The notes under the pieces were generated by a model. It was given only the letters and a program-made list of their open reading frames with translations, was not told the DNA's origin and did not search any database. Shown piece after piece: positions 12,683-23,694 of a DNA stretch of 64,000 nt. The translations under genes were made by a program, and so were the position numbers. Source of the stretch: Pezizomycotina sp. ARF18 (lineage: Eukaryota > Ascomycota); contig AZLU01000115.1 of NCBI GenBank assembly GCA_002224055.1, forward strand, positions 62,001 through 126,000, in the 5' to 3' direction. Position 1 is the first letter of the stretch. Each line of letters starts with the position of its first letter.

Positions 12683-13049
12683 GGATTATACTAGGGGAAA
12701 CTTTGGATGAATATATTCAGAAAGGGAGGGAGAGGGAAAGGACTAGAGAAGGGAGAAAATGAAGGATAAAAGGATATAGCTAGCCAGGGAATTTGGGGGA
12801 AGTTGAAAAGATGGAGGCTTTGAAGCCTCGCAAGCCGGGAGCCTCAAAAAGATGACTGGTTTCTCGGGGCCTTTGCCGGAGTAGTTATTGCAAACGAAAC
12901 GTCCCTCTTCCGATGAAGCCGACCACGCGTTGGGAGCTCCGTCCTAATAAGGGCATGATGGTAAAGAAAAGAGGAAGAAGAAGATATAACAGCAACAAAT
13001 AGGCCAAAGAACAATTATGATTATCTTATTCACATTTTTTGATTTTTCG

Positions 13050-13070
13050 AAAAAAAAAAAAAAAAAAAAA
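13050..13070 (+). repeat. Poly-A tract, about 21 bases
   Basis: Uninterrupted A run between copies B and C of the QMG family. Confidence 0.85.
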
Positions 13071-13247
13071 GGGGCTGCCATTCAGCCTTGCCAGTCCCTT
13101 CCTTCTCTTCCGCCAAGAAATTATGTTTTTGCCAGCCAAAGATATACAGCCAGCTAGGACAAAGTGCGTGAGAGAATTCTATAGGTTAATGTGTTTGGTA
13201 CTCCGGTGAAATTGAAACTCATCAAGGGACGACGTTGAGCGTTTTAA

Positions 13248-13728
13248 TTAGCGAAAGATAAACCCTGGTCGTCGTTGTCGGTAACCGACTTGGTGGACTG
13301 GCGGCGGCGGCGGCGGTTTATTCTCCAGATAGCCCATTTGAACCAGAAGATATCTGAACTGGTCAACGCCATGCTCAGTCATCCGAAGTAAAACGAAATA
13401 AGGGCCGAGCGGGATGAAGAACATAAATAACACAGCTAGATCAAGACGATGAAAATTTATATCAGCCAAAACGATAACGGAAATTTAAGAAAAAAAACAC
13501 CTATTAGTGAGGGAAAAAAGTGCCACCTAGAAGAGCTGCGATTTTGGTCCATTCGATGCATCTCAGGATGTATTGTATGCCGGGTCCCGTTCTGGATTCC
13601 GAGATCACGGACGATGTTTAAGAACCCCTTTCTAATCTTCGTGACGCAGATTCTACCCGTTGCCGATCCGTTCGAAGAAGCGTACTACTTTCCCTTCTTC
13701 TTGAGACGTACCATGCTATCTCCGTCAT
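13248..13728 (-). CDS. QMG-family small membrane protein, copy C
   Basis: An ATG at 13728 (MTEIAWYVSRRRESS) starts a first exon which, after shifts, reads ESRTGPGIQYILRCIEWTKI. An intron with a TCACTAAT branch and a GATCTAG acceptor at about 13431 precedes exon 2: the helix VLFMFFIPLGPYFVLL, then RMTEHGVDQFRYLLVQMGYL, then a run of six prolines and a basic tail to a stop at 13248. The HGV-x8-QMG block is three residues longer than in the other copies. The donor before this intron (GTGGCA) is unusual, so the exact boundary is uncertain. Confidence 0.45.
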
Positions 13729-14119
13729 TTTGGTGATTAAATATTGGTGATTGAACAAAGAGAGAAATTTTTTGAAAGTCTGATAGTTTATGAGGGAGAG
13801 AGAGCTCGAAGTTTCCAACACCTGAACAATCACAGCAGATTGAACGTATTTTATGTTCTTCTGGTGTGAATTGAGTAGAAAAGAGGCTCAGGTTTTAACG
13901 AATAAAAGCTCGGAATATTTCCCTGCATGGCCGCCCGCCATTCAGCCTCGCCGACTGAATAATAATAATAAATTTTTTTTTAATTTTTTATTATTTTTTT
14001 TTTTTTAAAAAGCTTTAATAGAAACTGAGCTAGGGTAGCTCAAACAGCACTACTTCCACGCCCTAATGTTGATGTGGAGCGCGTAGCGTGGCTCGTTTGT
14101 AATGATAGTTGGCTAGTCG

Positions 14120-14400
14120 TCACACCGAAAGTCGTCCGACACTTGAAGAATACCGCGATTTGCAAGGGACTTCAGCTAGCGCTAGCAGCAGCAAAAACGG
14201 CACGAACGAGGCCCATGGGCCAGAAGATTTCGGATACGGTCGATAGCCCATCTGGACTATGATATAGTCTATCCCGTGGATAGAGTGAATGCAAAACCGC
14301 TTGAGGCCCAAGTATATATATCGCGGAGGCAGGTAACAGACATAAGCCGCTAATTACCACAGGTAGGGAGAGTTAGCTCTCTAGTTTTATAACTATAGGA
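14120..14400 (-). CDS. QMG-family protein, copy D, probably partial
   Basis: The C-terminal exon follows an acceptor at about 14350 (GGTAATTAG, with GAGCTAAC upstream) and reads AAYVCYLPPRYIYLGLKRF, then IHSIHGIDYIIVQMGYRPYP, then a second hydrophobic stretch FVPFLLLLALA and a basic tail to a stop at 14120. HGI-x5-QMG matches copies A and B. The first helix is weaker and has two prolines. No convincing first exon was found upstream: the candidate DNA at 14401-14700 is broken into short frames. This copy is probably decayed or incomplete. Confidence 0.4.
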
Positions 14401-14788
14401 AGCAGGCAATCGTGCACGAAACAGCAGGGGGCTACAAAAAGCAAGAAAGTCATACTAGTGAAAATAACGTCAAGAAAAGTTTCTTGAATAGTCATTACTG
14501 CTGTAAGGGCTTTGACAACCTCTGTTAAGAAAAAAAAAAGGAAGGGAGTAAAAAACCCTCTATCTCCGCAATTTGTTCTCGATCAAGCGGTGATAATAGC
14601 GGGTAAAGTAATCGCTTAGTTCCAGTCAAGACCAGAATATCATGTTATCTAGGAAAAGGGAAGATCGTCATTATATTAGCGAGATCCTACTATAATATAA
14701 AAACAAAATAAGAATCAATGAACAGAGAGATGTATACTCCAGGTACGTTTTTGAAGCCTCAGGCACGTATTCTTTATTATTCCACTCT

Positions 14789-15708
14789 CTATCGCGCTAG
14801 CCTGCGCTCATACTCTTCCCCAGTGCCCCAGTAAATATACACGACAATACCCCTATTGAAGAATTGCAGCGGTGAGCGATCGAACGCAAGAGTTTCCAGA
14901 GAGCGACGACCGAATAAGTGATGATAAAGTACGCTGTCAAAAGAGAGGGAAAAAAAACATAAAGAAAGTAGTAGAAGTTAGATGGCTGCCAATTCTTTGG
15001 GAGGGAGTGACTTTTCATATATCCCCGGTCTAAAAATATCAACGAAGATAGGAAAAAGGAGGTTCAGGCTCACGGGATAGTATAAATCTCAGAACCGTCC
15101 CTTTTCAACTCCTATGCGAGAAGAACCTTGTGAAGTAGCGGATTAGATAGTTTGTTAAGGTGGTATTTGGGGAGTGAGGGCATATGTTCCAATCGCACAT
15201 CTTCTAGCTGGATAGCCACCTGCTTATTATCCAGAGAGAGCTAAAGCTGATGCTGAGGTCGTCCCTTTGTACGAGGATTGTTTGATTCGTATCTAAGCCT
15301 CTCCATAGACAAACAAGACGTGAGAGGATCTGTGGTTAAATTTAAAAACTACCTAGTTTTAGCATGTATCAGGGAATCAAGAAAGGCTGTGTTTTTGTGG
15401 GAGCTTGAGGTTTTTATACGAGCGTGGTATTCCTTTTCTTGAGCCGCTGCTCTTGATATGAGTATCATTCAAAGAGCCTCCTAAGATAAAGATTATTACA
15501 GAAAGAAAGAGCTGGGCTATTGGGTGCAACTGCAAAGTATGTTGTGTCTACTTTATTTATAATGAAGAAATATATACGTGTTTGCTCCGAGGTTCTTCTA
15601 GTACTTAAAGTTTCAGATAACTGGTCTGAGCGTGGGATTTTTCTTTCCTTCGGGTACATAGGTGCTCAGCTCATCTCTTTGGCCATCAGTTGTGGCCTCT
15701 TTTTGCAT
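14789..15708 (-). CDS. Unidentified gene with membrane segment
   Basis: An ATG at 15708 starts MQKEATTDGQRDELSTYVPE. Further blocks in shifted frames are ETLSTRRTSEQTRIYFFII, then (15300-15070) LDTNQTILVQRDDLSISF and LDNKQVAIQLEDVRLEHMP with PKYHLNKLSNPLLHKVLL. After a GTGAGC donor at about 15073 comes a hydrophobic segment FYYFLYVFFPSLLTAYFI and a tail PLQFFNRGIVVYIYWGTGEE ending at 14789. The middle part codes very clearly, since one-base shifts simply exchange one good frame for the next. I recognise no family. It lies just upstream of the QMG array on the same strand and may belong with it, but it lacks the QMG motif. Confidence 0.45.
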
Positions 15709-16345
15709 CTGAGATGTATGTAATATAACTTGAAAATCAGTGTGGGAAGCCGTCGTAGCGCAAGACCTCAGCGAATTAGAATTGGATATTACAGAGACAG
15801 AGAAGCTTATTAATTATCCGCTCTAGCTAGTCCCTATCCTGTTTAGTATGATTATTGAATCTCCGCTCAGTTCCATATATATGTATATATGATCTTGGTC
15901 CTATCCAGCCTGGCAACAACTGACGATAGTTCGTAGAATGGTGAGAAGTTAAACCTAGAAGAGCATAAGGAAAGCTAGGATATATCTTCAAAAAAGAGGA
16001 AGAAAGGAGATTAAAAATCGCTGTAAGCTGAAAAAACAGTCTGCAAAGGACAATTGGAATATGGACATCTGGAGAATCAATTAGACTAGGTTAAAAAAAG
16101 CCCCAAATAAACAAGCAATCGGTTTGGAAAAATATCCGCCTCCCATTCCCAAAAAGCACTTCTATGAAAAATAATTTGGGATAAATAAAGCAAGCAACTA
16201 TGAAACTATAAAGCTCTCAGTTTCGGTAAGGAAGTTCCAAAAGGAAAGGTCAAAAAGCAAGAATTGTGAAAGGTATTAGAGTTAAGGAAAATGTACATTA
16301 GGTTTTCGAAAGGGATAATCGTTTATGTGGAGGCAACGAGTTAAC
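15709..16345. other. Intergenic, no gene seen
   Basis: A/T-rich spacer between the unidentified gene and the coiled-coil gene, with no coding pattern or repeat of note. Confidence 0.5.
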
Positions 16346-19300
16346 CTATATATAAGAGGTATATGCCACGTTCCAGATGTAAGCAAATTTACTGAGAACT
16401 ACGGCGTCGATGGCCCTTGGTCTGAGTTCTAAGTCTAGATTTTGTGGTATGTGAATGAGAACTCTTCGGGCGGACACGGTCGTCTCCAGCCTGGCCCTTA
16501 ATTTCGGCAATCGGCGACAGATTGCTTCCTCCACGTGAGAAGAAGCCGACCTAGTAGCCCTGCGACGAGTAGTATCCTGGGTGTTAGGCCTTTCGATTTC
16601 ATTCAGTGAGTTTGGCTCGGATACCTTAACGGGTTTATTTGAACGTTCATCCTCGTTCAAAGCAGACTGAGAAACAGTCTTAGACCTTTTCGGAGGCAAG
16701 AATGGAGATGAGTCGACGTTAACCCAATCAATCGATCTTTTGGGATCTTTTGGAATCTCTTGTAATGTGACATGCCCTACTTTCTGCAGGAAGAATCATC
16801 GTCAGAATGAGTATCATTGCCCTTGAGGATAGCCCTTGCGCTTGAGAAGAGTTCTCTTCGTCACGTGGGCGAGTTTCTTTGCAGACTCGTACTGAAGCGC
16901 TGTTCCAATGATTCGAAGCCTGGAATCGCCGAGGCTTCCCCTTCAGAGGAAGCAATCTGTTCTGTGACGACGGAGACTTCAACAAGCTCCCTTGTACTGG
17001 CGTAACTGGATCTGAGATAGATTGTTCGCTTGAAGATTGAGCATTGTCATTGCTGCTCGGGACTTGAAAGCAGAGGGGAATCATCGACACTATCCGGAGT
17101 AGGTGTCTTATGGAAGAAGGTACTGCGAACCAAGGCGCTTGGCGGTTTGAAAGGGTTATTGACGTCATGTGGCTTATAACCGGGGCGTGAAGTCGAAGAT
17201 GTCCTGATTTTGTGAGCAGTTGGGATTTTTCATTCTCCCACTTAGAAGAGTTAGCTAAATAACGCTACGTGGTTTGATCGAATAACTCACCTTCATCATC
17301 TCGTTCGAATGGCGTTCCATGCAATTGGAAAGTTGATCGGTCTAAATATAAAAAAGAAGTAAATAAGTAACTACGCAAATTTGTAAAACTTTGAGGGGAG
17401 TTCTATACTGACCGCCTTTTTTCTGAACTCGTTTACCTTTTCAACCTCCAACCTAGTGCTACTGATCTCGGATTCTAAGGACTCAATCCTCTTCTTGAGG
17501 TACTCAACTTCTTCCGCATATTGAACTTTGAGTTGCTTGGTGGCAAAATCGACAGCGGCCTCGTACTTTGTTTGCTTCTCCTGTTCATCTCGGAGAATTG
17601 CGAAAGTTAGCGTGATCTGATAGCTAAAGGGGCTTCTGTTTGTACCTTCTCGTCAAGAGCCGCCTTCTCCTTCGTCAACTTATCGTTACGGCTTTCAAGA
17701 TTGTCGAGTAGAATTTTGGACTGTTGAATGGTAAGAGTATTCGTAGCGTACTCAAGAGCCTTCTGATTAGCTTCCTCGGCTTTCTTTCAGCATTCCGTGC
17801 GCGCTCATCGGCAAAGAGCAGTTTCTCCTTGATGATCGTCAATTGCTCCTCCATCGGCTGAAGACGAGCAAGCTGCTCATCCTTTATCTCTATCCGGGTC
17901 TTTAGGGATTGTTGTCTGCCTCCAAAATTGAAGTCTGATATTGTTAGCTAAGAACTTTTGTTGGCGGAGTTACTTACCTATCATTCTTCTCCGGCTTAAG
18001 GGACGCAATGCTTTGACTGAGTGCTTCAAATGAGATTTTTGAGTAGATCCCAGCCCTTGGATGAGCGTCTCTGCCTCAGCTTTAGACAGTGGACTTTAAG
18101 CTTGAGAAGAGCCTCCTCAAGGAGTCTTTCAATATCCAATTTACTAAGGGTATCCTTGATTTTCGCAAACAAGTTTTCGGCATCTGCTTTAGTCAAAGGT
18201 ACTTCAAGCCTCGCGAAGCCATCCTGGATGAGCTTTTCAGTTTCTTCTTTCGTAAATGGTGATTGGAGCTTTGAAAAGCCTTCCTGTAAAAGCTTTTCGA
18301 CCTCGACCAGAGTCAGAACCTTCGAGAGGCCGTCCTGAACGATTTCGCTACATCAAATTTTGTCAAGAAATCTCGTGGGAAACCATCCTGATGAGTTTCT
18401 CCGCTTCGTCCTTAGTAACCGGTACTCTGAGCTTTGAAAGGTTGTCCTGGAGTAATTGGTCAATTTCAGCCAAAGTGAGAGGCTCCTTCAATTGAGTGGA
18501 ACCTCCGAGCAATGAGGTCGTGCTCCTAGTAAAACTTTCTTCAACAAAAGCCTTCAAAGGAACGTTATTTGACAAATTGCCAAGTATCTCATTCATTTTA
18601 CTCAGTTGCTCAGAGTCGATTTCCCCTTTTTGTCTAGGTTTTCAGCGTGTTGGATAATGCTTCCTTGTCATTCTCCAGACTTGTAATTTTTGCCTCGTAG
18701 CCATCCCGCTCTTTGAGAAGGTTCTGGATCTGCATCTCAAGCCTGCTTGCTTCGCTAGTCTGGATCGCCTCCTTCTCGAATTCTTGCAGTTTTGCCGTAG
18801 CAGCTGCGAGCAAACGATTTGTCTCCACTAGCTTGTGTTGGTCTTCCTTTGTTTTTGAGTGTAGTTAGCGAGGACAGTATATATATTCAACGAACCGTTC
18901 TGAGCGAGCGAATTGAGACAATCGGCCCATTGAAGGTCGCGGGGCAGACATTCTGTTAGCAGCAGGAAGAGGACCAGAATTGTTGTGTCGAGGCTGCTGC
19001 TGCTCGGATCCGAATTCTGCTGCTGTAAGTGTCCCCAACATTTTGGTCATCGTGAACCGACTGCTCAGTAGAAAGGTCAGGCTCATCGTCATCGGGAATC
19101 ACGATGACAAGCCGCTGCTCTCGTAGGTCTCTAAAACGCGAACAGGAACAACTGGCTCCAAGCCAGGCTCCTGTTTGATCTGTATCTCCATCGAGGTGTC
19201 TTCAGGACGCTGAGTCGGACTTTCTGGTTGAATGCTCAGTACCTTCCTGCTGGTACTGGATAGGAATTTCTTGCTGGTGCTGAGTAGTCGGTTCCTGTTG

Positions 19301-20074
19301 ATGCTGAGTAGAAGCTCCCGCTGGTGCTGGATAGGAATTCCTTGTTGGTGCTGGATAGGTGTTTCCTGCGATATTGGACAGCTTCCTGGTGAGGTGACGA
19401 GGAGCTTCCACTTGACGCTGCACAGGAGTCTCCGGTTGACCTACGTTCTGAAGGCCTTTCTGATGCTCATGCCTGAAAAAATTAGCTAAAAGAAAGAGAT
19501 ATAGAACGGATCCTGCTTACCTGTGAATCTGGATACCGCCGCTTTCACCCTGATTCATCGGAAATATTGGCCTCCTCTGAAAAGGCAGCACGGACAAGGT
19601 CGCTAAAAACCAAGTTAGCAAAATCCACCGAAACAAATAAAATCAGGTTCTACTCACTATTGGGAGCAGAGTTCTCCTGCCTCTGAGGAGTTTTATTCAA
19701 TGGCATTGCTGAGAATTTGAAAGTTCCCGTATCCTGCAACGCCGTCCGAGAGAACAACGGACGTGGTTGAAGGCTTGGAGCCGGGACTAGAACTGGAGCC
19801 GGGGTTGGAACAGGATCCGGAGCCGCGCTGATTCCTTGTGGACATCAGGCTTGATGATTGGGTGGCTGATGGCAAGGTATCGTGTGGTACCGAATCTTGT
19901 AGCTCGAAATATCAACCGTAGGCGGCGTGAGCGTATCAATGGCAATAGACTGCTTAGCATATCGTTGGAAGAGGACGAATCCAGCGGTGGTGATCTGTCT
20001 CGTCCACCTGCATCTGGGATTCATTCAAGAGACTCCCCAGGACTCGAGAGTACAGATTGTGAGATTGGTAACAT
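16346..20074 (-). CDS. Large coiled-coil protein with about 20-residue repeats
   Basis: The span is read leftward from an ATG at 20074 (MLPISQSVLSSPGESL). The N-terminal third is low-complexity: Ser/Gly-rich near 19700-19850, and a Gln-rich tandem repeat near 19240-19380 (units like PAPAGASTQHQQEPTTQHQQE). The middle (18830-17450) is predicted coiled coil, for example LLAAATAKLQEFEKEAIQ and LENDKEALSNTL. Within 18480-18100 are about five repeats of the type LIQDGFARLEVPLTKADAE, LLQEGFSKLQSPFTKEETE, LLQDNLSKLRVPVTKDEAE. The C-terminus is basic and Ser/Pro-rich (PPKRSKTVSQSALNED at about 16690) with a stop at 16346. Introns have clear donors and GCTAAC branches (for example 17210-17290 and 19480-19520). 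The shape recalls structural chromosome-axis or spindle proteins, but no family signature was recognised, so function is unknown. Many frame shifts are present. Confidence 0.6.
18110..18480 (-). repeat. Tandem coding repeat, unit about 60-66 bases
   Basis: Five degenerate copies of a unit reading roughly (L/I)-(L/I)-Q-(D/E)-(G/N)-(F/L)-(S/A)-(K/R)-L-x-V/S-P-x-T-K-x-(E/D)-(A/E)-E-(K/N)-L lie head to tail inside the coiled-coil gene. Divergence between copies shows the array is old. Confidence 0.7.
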
Positions 20075-21635
20075 GGTGAACTATATATATTAAGCAAAGG
20101 GAAGCAATAAAGAGCAGAAAAAGGGATCTACAAATATCCGATTAATAGACCGGAAGTAATATCATTAATAAGAGCAACTAGGATATATGAGAACGGTATT
20201 AGAAATCAGTAGCTGAAGATGATAAGGAATAGTGATTAACAAAGGTCGATGAAGAACAGAAGGCTTTTATTGATATATGAAGGATTAAGTATCCGCCATC
20301 GTGAACAATCCCGAAGAAGAGAGATAGAATGAATCGCTCATTAATATTGGGGTTGTTTAAATATTCTTATTTGACATTAAATTCTTGTAAATGGTAATCG
20401 TGGGCACAGCCGTTGATTTTAAATAAAATAAAAATAAACAATACAGATATAATACTTAGTACTTAGATCAAATAAAAAATAAATAAATGAAAGATAATAT
20501 CAATATCGTCGTCGTCGTCGTCGTCGTCAACAAACATGGTAATTACCGGTCGTCAACTTATATATCCTCTTTATACGCCGAACTTTTTGGATCTCGTTTT
20601 CCACTTTTTGAACTCCCAGGACGTTTTTATTCATTCGTATCTTTCTTCGTTTCTTTCTTCGACTTCTTTTTTGTTTAGTGTTTTCTGGAAATATCGTTCA
20701 TTGGAACATTCTTTTTGCAACAATCCGGGCAGGCCGTGTCGCCGATTTAATTGCGTACGACGTAGGCGCTAAAAGATGTATTAGCGCTATCAGTAGAACG
20801 CTAAATACCTACAATAACTATAATTCAATGAAAAGCTTCTATCATCCTTGCCACTACTGGTGGCCTAATTCGCTCTCTCGTGAGACACAAGATATATCGT
20901 CTTCTGGTTATCGAACCGTTTCATGGTCCAGTAGCAATATGCGTGGGGCGCTATCTCAAGTAGCGACATAGTTCCGGTAGAAGATACCACCGCCCACCAT
21001 CTGTACACCATTTCCAGGTAGAATTTGAAAAGAAAGGACAGAGGAAAGAAAGAAAACATATATAGCTTGCGGGGTATAAGTTAAATTGCAATCCTATCCT
21101 AATATTACAAATGAACCGTAGACAGGACACAAATGAAAATAAAAGAGAAAAAGAAAGAAGGAAGAAGAAAGAAAGAAGAGAGAAAGAAAGAGAAAGAAAG
21201 AGAAAGAAAATAGTCAACCGGAACTCCTAACCCGAAAAAAATAAAGAAATAAATAGAAAGTGGTAGTAGGAGGATCAGGTATATGGATAACTCATCCTTC
21301 CTAGGTCGATATCGCCGATCGTACGATCGAATGTCGAATCCTCGAGATGCTAGAGATTAGTTCCCTCTAGAGGAAGATGTGAAGCAAAATGAAGGTAATG
21401 AGATATGTGAAGAAAATAGCGAATGGAGGGTATTATAAGAGTATATGTTCTAAAATGCGAACAAAGGGAAGTATGATCCGAGACCCAAGGAAATTCGTGA
21501 AAAAAGGAAATGCTCCATGTCGCTCCTGAAATGAGTAAGAATATGTTTCTATTAACCGATCCAGTATGCTTTGAAATGCTCGATATGCCGAAATGCTGTA
21601 TAGGAAACGGTTGGTTGTCGCAGAACTACGTCGTC
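20075..21635. other. Intergenic with a weak possible minus-strand gene
   Basis: Most of this stretch is A/T- and GA-rich. Between about 21030 and 20530 on the minus strand there are short blocks that look coding: GGGIFYRNYVA, an intron-like stretch with a CTGATAGC branch and TTTTAG acceptor at about 20766, then LLQKECSNERYFQKTLNKKE and KRIYKLTTGNYHV. A GTC/GAC trinucleotide run lies at 20508-20528. No family was recognised and the gene is doubtful. Confidence 0.3.
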
Positions 21636-22227
21636 TCAACCCTGTACCTCCAATCTTACTACCAGACTACCAACGCCCTTGACCCGCTTGAAGCCGCTGA
21701 CGGCATCATCCGCCATCCGACCAATATTTCCATCATATCTCGTTCCTCGTCGAGATGCAGTCGACCGGAAGCGCTTCGGGATCGGTGCGAGGTGCGGCGG
21801 CGACGTGCGTTGCAGAAGAAGTCTAGAAAATATTAGGTATAAAATTACTACCAAAAAAAAAAAAAAAAAACTTTAACTAGGAATGCTCACTTATAGGATT
21901 CGACCCGGAGTTGTCGGAATACTGCCCGGGAGCGGCGTGCATTGAAAAGATGTCGATGAGATTTCTGAAAGGTCAGCGGATTCTACGCCCATCAAAAAAA
22001 AAAAGGGTTTAGAGCCAAAAACTTACTCGCTAGTCTGCGCAACGATGCGGTCGAGTTGTTCCCTTCGCGTTGGCGTCCGTAGGATCAATCATTGCGCATG
22101 ATGCCGGGATTAGGTGGCCCTGTGAGTTGATGTGCGACCCGTACTGTGCATCTTCGCCGTTCAACAGCCGCGACCGTTCATCCTCGTCATAACCCTTCGT
22201 TCCCAAGCAACTCGAACAGATACCCAT
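21636..22227 (-). CDS. LAMTOR1/Ego1-like lysosomal TORC1 anchor
   Basis: The start at 22227 gives MGICSSCLG. Gly2 for myristoylation followed by two Cys for palmitoylation is the membrane anchor of LAMTOR1 (Ragulator p18) and its fungal relatives. It is followed by DEDERSRLLNG, the acidic SRLL segment usual in fungal homologues, then HLIPASCAMIDPTDA, and in a shifted frame REQLDRIVAQTSE, then NLIDIFSMHAAPGQYSD in exon 2 (intron donor GTAAGT at about 22027, acceptor TTTCAG). The R-E-x-L-x-x-I-V-A-x-T-S-x-x-x-I-D-I-F core is typical of the family. A third exon after an acceptor at about 21830 is less clear, so the stop at 21636 is provisional. The role known for the family is tethering Rag GTPases to the vacuole or late endosome for amino-acid control of TORC1. 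An in-frame ATG at 22383 exists, but MGIC is the functional start because the lipid anchor needs it. Confidence 0.75.
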
Positions 22228-23661
22228 GTGATGTTGTTGTTGATGATGATGATGATTTATGATGAAGGATTTTTTCCCTGCAGAATTTGTCGCTTGAAAC
22301 CTGAGAAGAAAGGGAAAAAAAATACGGGGCGGCGGCCCTGCGTTTTTATCCTTTTTGTTTGGAGACGAGATTGCGGTCGTCACAGCGGCGCCTAATCCTT
22401 CCGACTATTGGGTTTCCTTTCACGAAACAAACAAAGGGGGGGTGGAGAAAAAAGGGACTCCCCTTTTCTTTACCTTAACTAATTTGCGGGAGTGCCGAGG
22501 GAGAAGACGACGGGTAAGAGGTACTCCTCGTCGCGTTTTGCCTCTAGAGGGTGGCCTTTTCAAAGGAGGAGGAGGAGGAAGAAGAAAAAAAAAGAGAATA
22601 GTAATAGGAAGGGTTGGTTGAGAAAAGGGGAATTGATTGGTCTTTATGGATTTTTTGGATGTTGCAGGGGAGAATTGATTGCGGTAAGTTTGAGGGAAAC
22701 TTTAAAGGAGTACTTAGTAGGATCTCTTTTTTTTCGTTAGGGATTAAAGATTTAAATTTTTTTTAAAAAAAAGGTTAAATCAATTTCGGAACACTCTCTA
22801 CTCTCCTAAGATAGAGGGGAGAAAAATATATATATATTAAGTATCTTAATTCATATTAATTTATTATTATTATTATTTATTTATATTTTTAATTCAATTA
22901 TTATTTATTTATTTTTATTTTATTTATTTTCTTTTATATTATTGTTCTACTTTGATGCGTGACTCTCTTTCTTCGTTAAATCTCTTTAACTTTCTTTTTT
23001 TTTTTTTTTTTTTTCTCTCTTGGAACCATGACGATGGAGTGCACTCAAAAAAGCCACGCAATTTCCTTACAAGGTTGCGGCTTGGAACCTTTCTGGTTGG
23101 ACGACTTCTTCCCCGTATTGACTGCGAGTAAGGATCAGGTATCCAACATTTTAAAGAAAACGCCATGGAGATACCTTGCTCAAGGCAAGAGTAGGTGGGC
23201 TATCGGCTTTCAAGTGAAAGATAGGCAAGATAGGCAGAAAGAACCAAGAGAACGAAGTTCGTGATATTATAGAAGAAAAGTCACAAGGCGAATGCGTTGT
23301 TCGAAACCAGTACTAAATAAATGAAATAAAACGGTATGTCAAGTCGCTCTTGTTGATCAGGCAAGTACCGTTATTTCATCAAAAAGCACGCCGTTTTTTT
23401 TTTAACCATATTGAGGATGCTCAGATGCTCAGCAACGAGCGATATTGGCTAAACTTGTTGTTTAATCTCATCTTTCGATTCAACTCGTGAAGCTAATGCT
23501 ATTCACTCTAATTCACTCAACGTCCTTTTCTTTCTTTGTCCGGTCTTTTCCGATGATGAAGCCGGTTTGCTTTCCAAAGCCGGCCTGACCCCTCTTGAGA
23601 GGAGGAGCAGAGGAGGGAAAGATCAATTCTCAATTTCGTTTCTGTCCACCATGAGCATTAG

Positions 23662-23694
<33 letters not shown>

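Noticed and set aside
23028-23264. 78-residue plus-strand open frame
   Set aside because: No splice support, no motif and lies between low-complexity runs; the opposite strand is equally open.
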